This document shows positions 19,276 to 27,999 of a stretch of 64,000 nucleotides of DNA, piece after piece. The translations under genes were made by a program, and so were the position numbers. The notes under the pieces were generated by a model. It was not told the origin of the DNA. It saw only the letters and a program-made list of their open reading frames with translations, and did no database searches. Position 1 is the first letter of the stretch; each line of letters starts with the position of its first letter. This stretch comes from Poriferisodalis sp026713105 (GTDB lineage Bacteria > Actinomycetota > Acidimicrobiia > Acidimicrobiales > Poriferisodalaceae). The stretch covers positions 3,596,001-3,660,000 of the forward strand of contig OZ220472.1 in NCBI GenBank assembly GCA_965115995.1, in the 5' to 3' direction.

Positions 19276-21504
19276 ATGAGGCCTGGATTGACGCCGGCCG
19301 CGCTGCGGCCCCGCCGAGTCCTGACCGCAGCGCTGCTGTGCGCCGGGTTGGTGGCGGCGTCGCTGCCGTTCGGGCCGGGCGTCGCGCTGGCGGCAGCCGA
19401 CGATGTCGACGTCGAGCGGCTCGCGGGCCCGATCCGCTACGCGACCGCAGCGGAGATTGCCGAACGCTACGCAGACGAATTGGGCACCGGGATCAGTACG
19501 GCCATCGTCGTGTCTGGTGACGACGCCCATGCAGCCTGTGCGCTTCCGGCGGCAGCAGTCGCGGCTGAACGGCGGGCTCCGATCCTGCTCACGCCTGCTG
19601 GCGAGCTGCCGGCGGCGACGGAGAGGTTCATCGACGATCACGGCATCGGCCACGCAGTCATCTTGGGCGGCACAGCAGCGGTGTCCACGGCGGTCGCCGA
19701 CCGGCTGCAGCGGTTGACCGGCCGAGCACCGATTCGCCTCGGCGGTGCCGACTGCGCTGAGGTGGCGTTGGCGGCGGCTCGCCATCTCGGCTCTGCCGGC
19801 GTGACGGCCGGGCGCGGGCGCACCGCGCTGCTGGCGACCGACGTGTCGCCGGCCGATGGCTTGGCCGTTGGTCCGCTTGCATACCGGGGTCGCCTCCCGT
19901 TGCTGCTCGCTCACGACGGGGAGGTCGAGGCCCCAGTCATCGACTATCTCGCCGGCCATGCCGACCACGTCATCATCCTGGGCGGCACCGCAGCGATCAG
20001 CGAGGCCGCGGCGCGTCAGATCCGAGAGCGAGGCCTCAGCGCCGAGCGGTGGCACGGTGTCGACCGCTACGCCACCGCGGCCCGCATCGCCGGCGAGCTG
20101 CTCGGCGACGGATCACCGGTCCGGTGTTTCGACGGCGACGGCGTAGGCCTCGCGACTGGGTTCGCAGCTGCTGACGCTGTCGCCAGCGCTCCCCTGCTCG
20201 GGGAGCGGTGCGATCCGTTGCTGCTCACCGAGCCCTCAGTGCTGCCGACGGCGACGGAGACCGCGTTGGGCGCGGACTCCATCGCGGGCGACGCAGCCGG
20301 GGTGCTGCGGCTGACTATCTTCGGCGGCAACGCCGCGGTCGGGCCGCCGGTCGAGCGGTGGGCGAAGCTGGCCGCCACCAATGCGGGAGTCGTCAGTGGA
20401 CCGCCCATCGCGGCGCTCATCAACACCACCGAGGGCGCGTGCCATTGGACGGTGACGTTCAGCGCGCCCGTTCGCACCGCCGACGCCGAGGACGTCGGCA
20501 ACTACATGTTCGGCCAGGCGCCGTTGCCCACTCATCTGGTTGAAATCGACGGCGGGGGCGCGAGCGCGACCACCCAGGCGATCGTGCTGCTTCAGGGCGC
20601 CAGCGCGTACAGCAGCGCGGAGGTGCCGACCGGGTGCGTCATGCCGGTCGCCGTGCGCGATCGGCTCAGCGTGAATGAGGACGCCATCCGTGCCGCCGCC
20701 GGAAGCCGCACCGTCGGCGCGGCCGAGCTGATCGTGCAGGCCGACACCGACCGACCCCGGATCACGGTGTTCGCGCCGCCGGGCGGCCACACCGTGTGGG
20801 TGCGTTCGAACGAGCCGGTTACTGCTGGCCGTGTGAACGTCACCCTGACCCGTGGCCGTGCCCGCAAGACCCAGACCGCAACGACGAAGCGGGGCGACAC
20901 AGGCTTCAGCGTCACTTTCAGCTTCCCCGAACATGACAGCTACGTCTCGACCGAGCTGCCATTCACCGAGCCTCCGTGGCTGCATGCCGCCGACAAGATC
21001 ACCGTCGCCGGCGGGAAGCTGCGTGACTGGGCCGGCAACGCAAACTTGACAGCCACGCACACGGTGCGAACCGATACCACGCCGCCTCGAGTGAGCGGCA
21101 TCGTCGCCTCGGAGCCTGTCGCCGATTCCGACGGCACATTCGCCGTCGACATCGTCGTGCGCTGGGACGAGCCGGTGCGCGGTTGCGGCCTCGGACCGAC
21201 CGGCGACGAGATCGACCTGTCCAAGATCCGGCTCGATGTCGACAGCGATGGCTTCGCCGACTTCTCGCTCGACGGGCACGGCGCCTCCGCCGCTGGCGTC
21301 GCGTTCACTGCCGCGCCCGGCAGCAGCGAATGGACCGTGGCCGGCAGCGCGGCCTGCGATCACTCGTGGCAGGAATCAGACGGGACTCTCGTTGCCCGCC
21401 TGGCGGCGTCGACGCTCGCTGCGCTGCCGAGCAGCAACTCCACGCTGATCGTGGGCGCCGGGGCCGCTCACGACTTCGCCGGCAACCCCGCGGTGGCGCA
21501 CTAG
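19276..21504 (+). CDS. CWB2-anchored adhesin-like protein (type A), third operon gene
   Basis: ATG 19276 follows the previous stop by one base. The 742-residue product has a signal peptide (about 1-38), three CWB2 repeats (about 45-365) and Ig-like regions marked by DWAGNANLTATH and a terminal DFAGNPAVAH. It follows the plan of the protein at 10936 almost domain for domain, including CHWTVTFSAPV and the C-terminal VVRWDEPVRGC block, but lacks the roughly 85-residue GN/ALN module. The two therefore differ by gain or loss of one module. Repeat 1 carries ACALP where DALA is normal. It ends the operon; 158 bp separate it from the sigma-factor gene. Confidence 0.82.
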   Translation: MRPGLTPAALRPRRVLTAALLCAGLVAASLPFGPGVALAAADDVDVERLAGPIRYATAAEIAERYADELGTGISTAIVVSGDDAHAACALPAAAVAAERRAPILLTPAGELPAATERFIDDHGIGHAVILGGTAAVSTAVADRLQRLTGRAPIRLGGADCAEVALAAARHLGSAGVTAGRGRTALLATDVSPADGLAVGPLAYRGRLPLLLAHDGEVEAPVIDYLAGHADHVIILGGTAAISEAAARQIRERGLSAERWHGVDRYATAARIAGELLGDGSPVRCFDGDGVGLATGFAAADAVASAPLLGERCDPLLLTEPSVLPTATETALGADSIAGDAAGVLRLTIFGGNAAVGPPVERWAKLAATNAGVVSGPPIAALINTTEGACHWTVTFSAPVRTADAEDVGNYMFGQAPLPTHLVEIDGGGASATTQAIVLLQGASAYSSAEVPTGCVMPVAVRDRLSVNEDAIRAAAGSRTVGAAELIVQADTDRPRITVFAPPGGHTVWVRSNEPVTAGRVNVTLTRGRARKTQTATTKRGDTGFSVTFSFPEHDSYVSTELPFTEPPWLHAADKITVAGGKLRDWAGNANLTATHTVRTDTTPPRVSGIVASEPVADSDGTFAVDIVVRWDEPVRGCGLGPTGDEIDLSKIRLDVDSDGFADFSLDGHGASAAGVAFTAAPGSSEWTVAGSAACDHSWQESDGTLVARLAASTLAALPSSNSTLIVGAGAAHDFAGNPAVAH

Positions 21505-21619
21505 GCGTCGGGCATCGGCGCCAGAGGCTCGAGTGAGGGCAGAATCCGCTGCATGGACTGGCGTCGACCAACTGCTGACGGGTCGAAAATGTGACGGTAA
21601 GGGTCTGACAGGGGTGCGG

Positions 21620-21652
21620 TAGCATCGTTCGTATCGGAGGCCCCGCGCCTCC
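21620..21652 (+). promoter_or_regulatory. Possible promoter and 5' hairpin leader of the sigma-factor gene
   Basis: TAGCAT at 21620-21625 could be a -10 box. A transcript starting about 7 nt later would begin with the hairpin GGAGGC-CCCGC-GCCTCC (21636-21652), which ends 10 nt before ATG 21663. There is no normal Shine-Dalgarno in front of that ATG. Confidence 0.3.
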
Positions 21653-21662
21653 CCGTGAAGCC

Positions 21663-23252
21663 ATGGCACTGCGACTTGAAGATCGAGATCTGGTTCTCGC
21701 CTACCAGTCCGGCGACGACGAAGCGTTCGCTGAACTGGTGCGTGAATACCGGCCGCAACTGCTCGGTCACGCGCGCCGCCGTTTGGGGTGCCCTGAGGCG
21801 GCCGAAGATGCCGTGCAGGAGGCGCTGGTGCGGGCCCTTCGGGCCATGCCGCGCTTCAACGGCAACTACCGGGTGGGCCCGTGGCTGCACCGGATCTTGT
21901 CCAATGTGTGCAGCGACGAGGGCAACCGCCAGCGTCGTGCGACCGAGAAGGCCGAGCGCTGGGCGTCGAACGACCGCGCCCTGAACCCGCCGCCTGACAC
22001 CGAGGCCGATCTGGGTCTCGACATCGACGACACCGAACTGCTCGAGGCCGTTGACGGCCTGTCTGAGCAGTACCGCGAGGCGCTGATGCTGCGCTTCGTC
22101 GACGAGCTCTCCTATGAGGAGGTTGCGCAGGCGTCTGGGGTGTCTGAGGACAATGCCCGGGCGCGGGTGTCGCGGGCCCGCAATGCGGTGCGTGCTGCGC
22201 TGAAGCTGGCTGCGGTGGCGCCGGTTGCGCTGATCGGGCTGCTGCGGCGTGGCGAGCGTGCGGCGTCCGCGCTGTCTGGTTCTACGCCGGGGGGCGGCAA
22301 GGCTGCCGTGCATTCGGCGATGCCGCTGCTGGCCGAGACAGGTCCGCTGGCTTCTCGTGCTGCTGCGGCTGCGGCCAATTCGGCCGCTACTGGTGTGCCG
22401 ATCGTGGCCAAGGCGGCTGTCAGTCTTGGGCTGGCGACCGCAGTCATCACGCCGACGGTCGACTCGCCGGTGCATCGGGCGGTTGATCGGGTGCTGCCCG
22501 ATTCGGTCATGGAGGTGCTGACGCCGTTGGCCGTCGAGGTGCCTGCGCCTGACGCGCCTGTTGTGGTGCCCCAAGCGCCTGCCGCGGTTGCCGTCGAAGT
22601 CGCCGCTACTGCCACGGCGATCTCCGAGGCTCCCGTAGTCGAGGCGGTGAGCGAGCAATCCGAGGCGGTGTCGGCGGCCCCGAGCACCGAGACGGTTGAC
22701 GAAGCGCCGGCTGCGGTTGCTGCTGCGGCGCCGGCTGTGGTTGCTGCCGAGGACACGACCTCTGAGGAGCCTGCGGCCGCGGTCGTCGCTTCTGAGCCGG
22801 TCGTGACGATGACGACGTCTGGGTCGATTGACGGTGGGCAGCTCATTTTCACCGCTGCGGGCGCCGACCGCTTTGACGTGTCGGGTGCGCTGACCATGAC
22901 GGTCACCACCACCACCACGACGGTGGACGGCGATGAGACGACTGAGGTGGTCACTACGGCGACCGAGTCGGTGAGCGTGGTGGCGCCCAGCAGTGCTTCG
23001 CTGTCTGCGGCTGATCCGTCGGATCCCGAGGCGCAGCAGCGATTCAGCGCTTTGTTGGTGCTCGACCAGTCTGTCGAGATGCGCTTGGCGGCCCGCGGCG
23101 CCATGGTCGACGGTTCGCTGCCCCTCGAAGGCCTGTTCACGGCGACCCAGAGCGACGCGTTGCCGCTGGCCGAGCGAGGCTCTATGTCTGGCACGCTGAT
23201 GTTTGCCGATGACGGCACTTTGCAGTCGCTCGCCCTTACGCTCAGTCCGTGA
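21663..23252 (+). CDS. ECF-type sigma-70 factor fused to a long C-terminal extension with hydrophobic segments
   Basis: Residues 1-180 are a complete ECF-like sigma factor: region 2 about 20-92 (EDAVQEALVRAL, then PWLHRILSNVCSDE) and region 4 about 124-180 (LSYEEVAQASGVSEDNARAR, a helix-turn-helix). A 350-residue extension follows: hydrophobic stretches at about 180-194 and 244-264, an Ala/Val/Pro/Glu-rich stalk (about 285-380), and a Thr-rich predicted beta domain (about 385-529). One transmembrane pass would put the tail outside the cell; two would return it inside. No anti-sigma gene is adjacent, so the tail may be a built-in regulator (inference). The gene ends GTGA, overlapping the start of the next CWB2 gene by 4 bp. 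Confidence 0.85.
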   Translation: MALRLEDRDLVLAYQSGDDEAFAELVREYRPQLLGHARRRLGCPEAAEDAVQEALVRALRAMPRFNGNYRVGPWLHRILSNVCSDEGNRQRRATEKAERWASNDRALNPPPDTEADLGLDIDDTELLEAVDGLSEQYREALMLRFVDELSYEEVAQASGVSEDNARARVSRARNAVRAALKLAAVAPVALIGLLRRGERAASALSGSTPGGGKAAVHSAMPLLAETGPLASRAAAAAANSAATGVPIVAKAAVSLGLATAVITPTVDSPVHRAVDRVLPDSVMEVLTPLAVEVPAPDAPVVVPQAPAAVAVEVAATATAISEAPVVEAVSEQSEAVSAAPSTETVDEAPAAVAAAAPAVVAAEDTTSEEPAAAVVASEPVVTMTTSGSIDGGQLIFTAAGADRFDVSGALTMTVTTTTTTVDGDETTEVVTTATESVSVVAPSSASLSAADPSDPEAQQRFSALLVLDQSVEMRLAARGAMVDGSLPLEGLFTATQSDALPLAERGSMSGTLMFADDGTLQSLALTLSP

Positions 23253-26038
23253 TTTACCGGCGTCGGGGCCTCCCGGCGCAGACTCGGCGCAGCAGGCTCC
23301 GTGGTGTGTCCGCGGTGCTGTCTCGGCGCAGCAGGTTCCGCGGTGCGACCGCGGCGGTGCTGCTGTTCGCCGGTGTGCTAGCGGGCACGGCAGCCGGCGC
23401 AGCTGAACCGACCGCGGTGGCTGCCGGTCCGGTGGTGCCGACGCAGTGGCCGAGTTCGTTCTTGGCGGCGCCGCAGATCGAGGGCTGGCCGAATGCGCTG
23501 CGCATCTCGGGTGCCGACCGCTACCAGACGTCGCTGGCGGCATCGCTGATGCTTCGTGGCCAGGGCGGGTTCCCGTTCGAGACGCCTGATCCCTCGTCGG
23601 GCGGCGTCCGCAGTCTCAGCCAGGCCGATGGCTGGTGGGGGCTCGGCGTGTGTCCGAAGGCGGTCATCATCGTGGCGGGCGATTCGCCGGCTGATGCGTT
23701 GGCTGCCGCGTCGCTGTCGGATTCGACTGGCCGATCCAGCGAGCCCTACTTGCGGCGGTCCTCGGCGGCCGATCCGCTGTTTGACCCGCCCGGCGGTTTC
23801 GCCCGGGTCGACACGTTTGCAGCGCCCATCCTGCTGACCCCGTCTGCTCGGGAGGGTGCCACAGCGCTTGCGGTGCCGGTGCGGCTTGCGGCCCAAGACC
23901 TGCGTTCGGGCGGTTGCAACACAGCTCGGCAGGCGATCATCGTCGGCGGGACGGCCGCGGTCGCCCCAGAGATCGAATCTGAGCTGGTGTCGATCGGCTA
24001 CACCGAGGTGTTCCGTGTGGGGGGCGCGAACCGGTTCGGCACGGCTGCTGCGGTGGCGACGGCGCTGGGCACGGCGCCGGTTCCTGCGGGTGCGACCGGG
24101 TGTGCCGATCCGTCGGCTGCCGACGGCACCGCCACGGTGGCTTTCTGGGCCAATTCGGTGGTGGAGTGGCGGGAGAATCCCGAGGAATGCCGGCTGCTGG
24201 GCCGCACGGTGGTGCTGACCGATGGGGTCGACGGCATCGATGCGATCGCGGCGGGCTGGTGGACGAGTTTCTGGCAGGTGCCGGTGCTGCTGCACAACGG
24301 CACCGACGAGCTGCCCACCGAGACGGCGACGGCACTAAGCCTGCTTGATGTCGAGAACATTGTGGTGCTGGGCGGGCTGGAGCGTCTGTCGCAGCCGGCG
24401 GTGCGGTCGGCGGCTCGGCTGGCCCGGGCGAACACGATCCGGGTGGCGGGTGCCGACCGGTATGGCACCAGCGTTGCGATGGCCGAGCATTTTGGCGGGT
24501 GGTGGCCGTCGGGTTCGGGTGACGACTTCGCCTCGTCGATGCTGTGCTTGGTGGCGTCGTCGGATAGCGGCCGCCAGCAGCGGGGCTGGGCAGATGCTCT
24601 GAGCGCCGGGCCGTGGTGCGGGGCGGCGACGGCGTCGTCGCAGAACGCTCCGGCCCGCATGCTGCCGCCCGTGGAGGTGTCGCAGCCGGCGGTGGTGCCG
24701 CTGCCTGAGGCTGTGCAGGCTGGCGCGTCGCGGACCGGTACGTCGCAGTCGGGCGCGTCGCAGCCTGACGGGCCACAGCGAGACGCGCGACCGACCCGCT
24801 CTGCCGTGCCGATGCTGCTGGTGCCGGCGGGTGCCGACCGCTTGCCCGACTCGGTGGCGGCGTTCCTGCTCGATGCGTTCGCTGCGCCAGAGGCTTGCGA
24901 GAGCCAGTCCGAGCCGGTCGCCTACGCGAAGGCGCTGGCCGGCGGCGTGTGCCCGGCGCCGGGGTTCGCGGTGGCGTTCGGCGGGGCGGGCGTGATCACC
25001 CCCAGCCTGCTCAGCGAGGTGTCCGCCGCGCTGTCGGGCAACCAGACATCGCAACAGACCCAGCCCGTGCTCGTGGGCGCCCAGACTCCAGACCCGTTCT
25101 CGCCCTACGGCGTGCAGGCAACCCCAGGCGTCGACTTCGGCGTCGGTGCGTTCGCGACGACCATGTCGATGGCGCCGATCTTCCGCAGCGACGCAGCCGG
25201 GGTGCAGGTGTGCATGCCGCGTGGCACCTACGCCGGTGCTCGCTGGATCGTGGCTGAGGCGTCTGGCACCAGCGCCGTCGTCGAGGTCCCCAAGCAGGGC
25301 TGGTACCAGCCCGACAGCCGTTCCGCCGGCCGGGGAGTACCGGCATGCATCGGGCTCGCTGAGTCGCTGGGGGCGCCCCTGCTGGCCCGCGGCGTGGGAC
25401 CCAGCGGCGCGGCGACCGACTCGCTGATGCTGATCGCCGACACCGGCCGTCGCTTCTCGCTGACCGGGGCGATCGATGCCAACGAGCCGTCCACCGTCGG
25501 CACCCCCAGCGAGCTCGACCCGCCCGAGGGCGGGCACACTCGCTGGCTGTTCCAGACCGGCGCCGTGACCGACCGGGCGATGCTCGGCGCACGGGGCGAG
25601 TCGATCGTGGACACGCGCATCGTGCTGCACCTGTACCGGGGGACCTCGCCGCCGGGTGCGTCGGGGCCGCCGGGTCAGTCGGCGCCCGACACGTTCACGG
25701 CGACGTGGCACATTCGTACTGAGCGCGGCACCCTCATCGGGTCGGCTCAGGGCGAGGCAGTGTTGAGTGCGGGTGTGTGGCAGCTTCGAGGCGCGACCGT
25801 GTTGACCGCGGGCACGTGGGCCTCGCTGGTCTACGGGCCGCCCGTGCCCCCCGTCAGCGACGAGGGGCCGCCCCCGGTGCGCGAAGCAGGCACCCCGTTC
25901 GACCCGCTGCGAGCCGGCACGTCTGACGGCTACGGCGCCGGCGGCTTCACCGCCACCCTCACCGTCAACTCACCGGGCACCACCGACGACAAGCTCTCCT
26001 GGCAGCCAGAAGCCTTCATCAACAAGCCGTTGTCCTAA
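23249..26038 (+). CDS. Large CWB2-repeat surface protein coupled to the sigma factor
   Basis: GTG 23249 overlaps the sigma-factor stop by 4 bp, so translation is probably coupled. The 929-residue product has a long basic signal region followed by AAVLLFAGVLAGTAAGAA (about 34-51). CWB2 repeats follow with ISGADRYQTS, IIVGGTAAVAPEIE, VAGADRYGTS and a late AFGGAGVITPS (about 70-590), interrupted by a Gln/Ser/Pro-rich linker. The C-terminal 330 residues form an unrecognised beta-rich region ending in a Pro-rich stretch and TATLTVNSPGTTDDK. The basic N-region is encoded by two near-identical DNA segments (around 23284 and 23325), a recent internal duplication. It is the obvious candidate partner or target of the sigma factor. 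Confidence 0.82.
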   Translation: MIYRRRGLPAQTRRSRLRGVSAVLSRRSRFRGATAAVLLFAGVLAGTAAGAAEPTAVAAGPVVPTQWPSSFLAAPQIEGWPNALRISGADRYQTSLAASLMLRGQGGFPFETPDPSSGGVRSLSQADGWWGLGVCPKAVIIVAGDSPADALAAASLSDSTGRSSEPYLRRSSAADPLFDPPGGFARVDTFAAPILLTPSAREGATALAVPVRLAAQDLRSGGCNTARQAIIVGGTAAVAPEIESELVSIGYTEVFRVGGANRFGTAAAVATALGTAPVPAGATGCADPSAADGTATVAFWANSVVEWRENPEECRLLGRTVVLTDGVDGIDAIAAGWWTSFWQVPVLLHNGTDELPTETATALSLLDVENIVVLGGLERLSQPAVRSAARLARANTIRVAGADRYGTSVAMAEHFGGWWPSGSGDDFASSMLCLVASSDSGRQQRGWADALSAGPWCGAATASSQNAPARMLPPVEVSQPAVVPLPEAVQAGASRTGTSQSGASQPDGPQRDARPTRSAVPMLLVPAGADRLPDSVAAFLLDAFAAPEACESQSEPVAYAKALAGGVCPAPGFAVAFGGAGVITPSLLSEVSAALSGNQTSQQTQPVLVGAQTPDPFSPYGVQATPGVDFGVGAFATTMSMAPIFRSDAAGVQVCMPRGTYAGARWIVAEASGTSAVVEVPKQGWYQPDSRSAGRGVPACIGLAESLGAPLLARGVGPSGAATDSLMLIADTGRRFSLTGAIDANEPSTVGTPSELDPPEGGHTRWLFQTGAVTDRAMLGARGESIVDTRIVLHLYRGTSPPGASGPPGQSAPDTFTATWHIRTERGTLIGSAQGEAVLSAGVWQLRGATVLTAGTWASLVYGPPVPPVSDEGPPPVREAGTPFDPLRAGTSDGYGAGGFTATLTVNSPGTTDDKLSWQPEAFINKPLS

Positions 26039-26052
26039 GGAGCCGCGCGGGT

Positions 26053-26173
26053 AGGTGCGCCCGCTGGGGAGGCGACATGAGCCTCTGCTCCCGCGATCCG
26101 GCAGGTCGCAACGTCGCAGAGTCTCCTGCCGCCTCCCCAGCTCTGGCATCTGTGCCTACTGGCTCGAGTCCTA
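26053..26173 (+). repeat. Dispersed hairpin repeat, copy A
   Basis: First of four related copies (others near 32645, 38864 and 48910). The outer stem GCTGGGGAGGCG (26063-26074) pairs perfectly with CGCCTCCCCAGC (26130-26141). A middle stem CTCTGC/GCAGAG and a tip stem GCGATC/GGTCGC with a 5-nt loop lie inside. It fills the space between two convergent genes, and its right end contains the TAG stop of the SDR gene. Confidence 0.85.
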
Positions 26174-26959
26174 AGCGTTCTTGATGAGGAGGCCGCCGTC
26201 TACTGGCAGGACAGCGCCGGTTATGTATTGGCTGGCGGGCAGGCAGAAGTTGAGGGTGCCGTGGGCCACTTCCTCGGGCTCGGCGTAGCGGCCCAGCGCG
26301 GTGCGGCGCTTGGCGAAGATCGTCTTGTGCTCCTCTGAGATCTCTGCGGTCATGGCGGTGTTGATCGGCCCGGGGCAGATGCAGTTCACCGTGATGGCCT
26401 CGCGGCCCAGCTCGACCGCCAGCGACTTGGTGAGCCCGATCACGCCGTGCTTGGCGGCGGTGTACGGCGAGCCGAACTTGGTGGCACCCCAGCCCTCCGT
26501 GGAGGCGATGTTGACGATGCGAGCCGCGTCGGACTGACGCAGGTACGGCAGCGCCGCCCGGACGGTGTAGGTGTGCGCCGTCAGCAGCACCTCGAGCGAA
26601 ATCGCCCAGTTGTCCTCGTACTCGGGGGCATCGATCGGCGAGAACCGCGAGATGCCCGCGTTGTTGATGACGTGGTCGATGCCGCCGAACCGCTCCGCCA
26701 CCTCGTTGGTGACCTGATTGACACGGTCTCGGTTGGCGACGTCCATCGTCCAGCCCGCGGCCGAGCCGCCAGCGTCGTTGATCTCGGCCACCACGGCATC
26801 CACCTCGGCCTGGCCCAGGTCGGTCACGGCAACGTGCGCCCCCTCGTCAGCGAACAGGTGCGCCGTCGCCCGGCCCTGGCCCATGCCAGCACCAGTGATC
26901 AGCGCCACCCGGCCCTCGATCGACCGGCTCAACGCAGAAAGTCGCTTCGTAGTCCCCAC
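26171..26959 (-). CDS. SDR-family oxidoreductase (FabG-like)
   Basis: A 262-residue classical short-chain dehydrogenase: the nucleotide-binding TGAGMGQG motif (about 22-29), NNAG (about 98-101), and a catalytic Ser (NIAS) with YTAAK supplying Tyr and Lys. It ends ITGAVLPVDGGLL, as expected for FabG-type members. NAD(P)-linked oxidation or reduction of a small hydroxy or keto compound is likely; the substrate is unknown. GTG 26959 is supported by AAGGAG 7 nt upstream. It lies downstream of a second SDR and a nitroreductase on the same strand, suggesting a small catabolic unit. Its stop codon is inside repeat copy A. Confidence 0.88.
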   Translation of the reverse strand: MGTTKRLSALSRSIEGRVALITGAGMGQGRATAHLFADEGAHVAVTDLGQAEVDAVVAEINDAGGSAAGWTMDVANRDRVNQVTNEVAERFGGIDHVINNAGISRFSPIDAPEYEDNWAISLEVLLTAHTYTVRAALPYLRQSDAARIVNIASTEGWGATKFGSPYTAAKHGVIGLTKSLAVELGREAITVNCICPGPINTAMTAEISEEHKTIFAKRRTALGRYAEPEEVAHGTLNFCLPASQYITGAVLPVDGGLLIKNA

Positions 26960-27050
26960 AGCAGTTCTCCTTGATCCCGCGCACGGCCCTCGGTTGTCCC
27001 GGCGTACAGCGCACGGCCCGCGGCGGCGCTCAACGTAGCCGCAACGACAG

Positions 27051-27129
27051 CTGGGCTTCCCGCCAGCGCCTCGCGCGCGGGTGTGGCTTGGGCGCCGGCC
27101 GGCCTGCTGGGTTTCCCGCCAGCGCCTCG
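27051..27129. repeat. Short direct repeat between two SDR genes
   Basis: A sequence of the form GCTGGGYTTCCCGCCAGCGC followed by CTCG occurs twice, about 56 bp apart, in the 200-bp gap between the SDR genes. No gene was seen in the gap. Confidence 0.6.
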
Positions 27130-27160
27130 AGTCGGCGTGCGAGTTGGTCTGCCAGCTCGT

Positions 27161-27967
27161 TCAGCCGGTTTGCCAGGCGGTTCCGCCATCGATCTTGAGC
27201 ACGGAGCCTGTTGTGTAGCTCGATGCTTCTGAGGCGAAGTAGAGCGCCGCGCCCACCACTTCGTCGGCCTCGCCGCCCCGTGCCAGCGCAATCTCGTTGG
27301 CGGCCCGCTCGTTGAAGGCGTCCATGTCCCAGGCCTTGGAGATGTCGGTGAGGAACGGGCCGGGCATGATGCAATTGACCCGCACCCGGGGCGCGTACTC
27401 GCGGGCGAACGACTGCGTGATGGCGTGAATGCCTGCCTTGGCCGCCCCGTACGCCGTCTCGTTCGGCGACGGCGCCACGGCCGCCACCGAGCTCACGTTG
27501 ATGATCGAGCCGCCGCCGGCTTCGAACATGCGCTTGCCGAACACTGCCGAGGCCCGGAACGGCCCCTTCAGGTTCACCTCGATCACCTTGTCGAACAGCG
27601 TCTCGGACACCTCGTACAGCGACGGGTACAGCGGGGACAGGCCGGCGTTGTTCACCAGCACCTCGCAGTGGCCGAATTCGTCGTAGACCCGTTCGCACAG
27701 GGCGTCGTTCTGGTCCCAGTAGCCCACGTGGCATTCCACCGCCAGCGCCCGCTGGCCGGTGGTCGAGCGCACCTCGTCGGCGACCGCTTCGCAGTTGTCG
27801 AGCTTGCGCGACGCAATCACCACATCGGCGCCGGCCTTGGCGAATGCCAGCACCATTTCGCGGCCCATGCCGCGGGAGCCGCCGGTGACCACGGCCACCC
27901 GACCCGACAAGTCGAACAGCTCGCCAGCCGATCTGCCGGCAGATCCACCGGCCGATGTGGATGTCAT
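27161..27967 (-). CDS. SDR-family oxidoreductase
   Basis: A 268-residue classical SDR with TGGSRGMG (cofactor site), NNAG, NVSS and YGAAK (catalytic Ser, Tyr and Lys), and a C-terminal YTTGSVLKIDGG. It is only moderately similar to the SDR downstream, so this is not a recent duplication. ATG 27967 is preferred to the longer in-frame ATG at 28021 because GGAGG lies 7 nt upstream. It starts 32 bp after the stop of the nitroreductase gene, so the two probably share a transcript. The substrate is unknown. Confidence 0.88.
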   Translation of the reverse strand: MTSTSAGGSAGRSAGELFDLSGRVAVVTGGSRGMGREMVLAFAKAGADVVIASRKLDNCEAVADEVRSTTGQRALAVECHVGYWDQNDALCERVYDEFGHCEVLVNNAGLSPLYPSLYEVSETLFDKVIEVNLKGPFRASAVFGKRMFEAGGGSIINVSSVAAVAPSPNETAYGAAKAGIHAITQSFAREYAPRVRVNCIMPGPFLTDISKAWDMDAFNERAANEIALARGGEADEVVGAALYFASEASSYTTGSVLKIDGGTAWQTG

Positions 27968-27999
27968 GTCAGTGCCTCCGTGTGTTCGCGGACTCTGGA

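Noticed and set aside
26053..26173. Insertion sequence ends or a small transposon at the hairpin repeats
   Set aside because: There is no transposase in or near any copy and no clear target duplication. A MITE-like origin cannot be excluded, but the compensatory stem changes favour a structural role.
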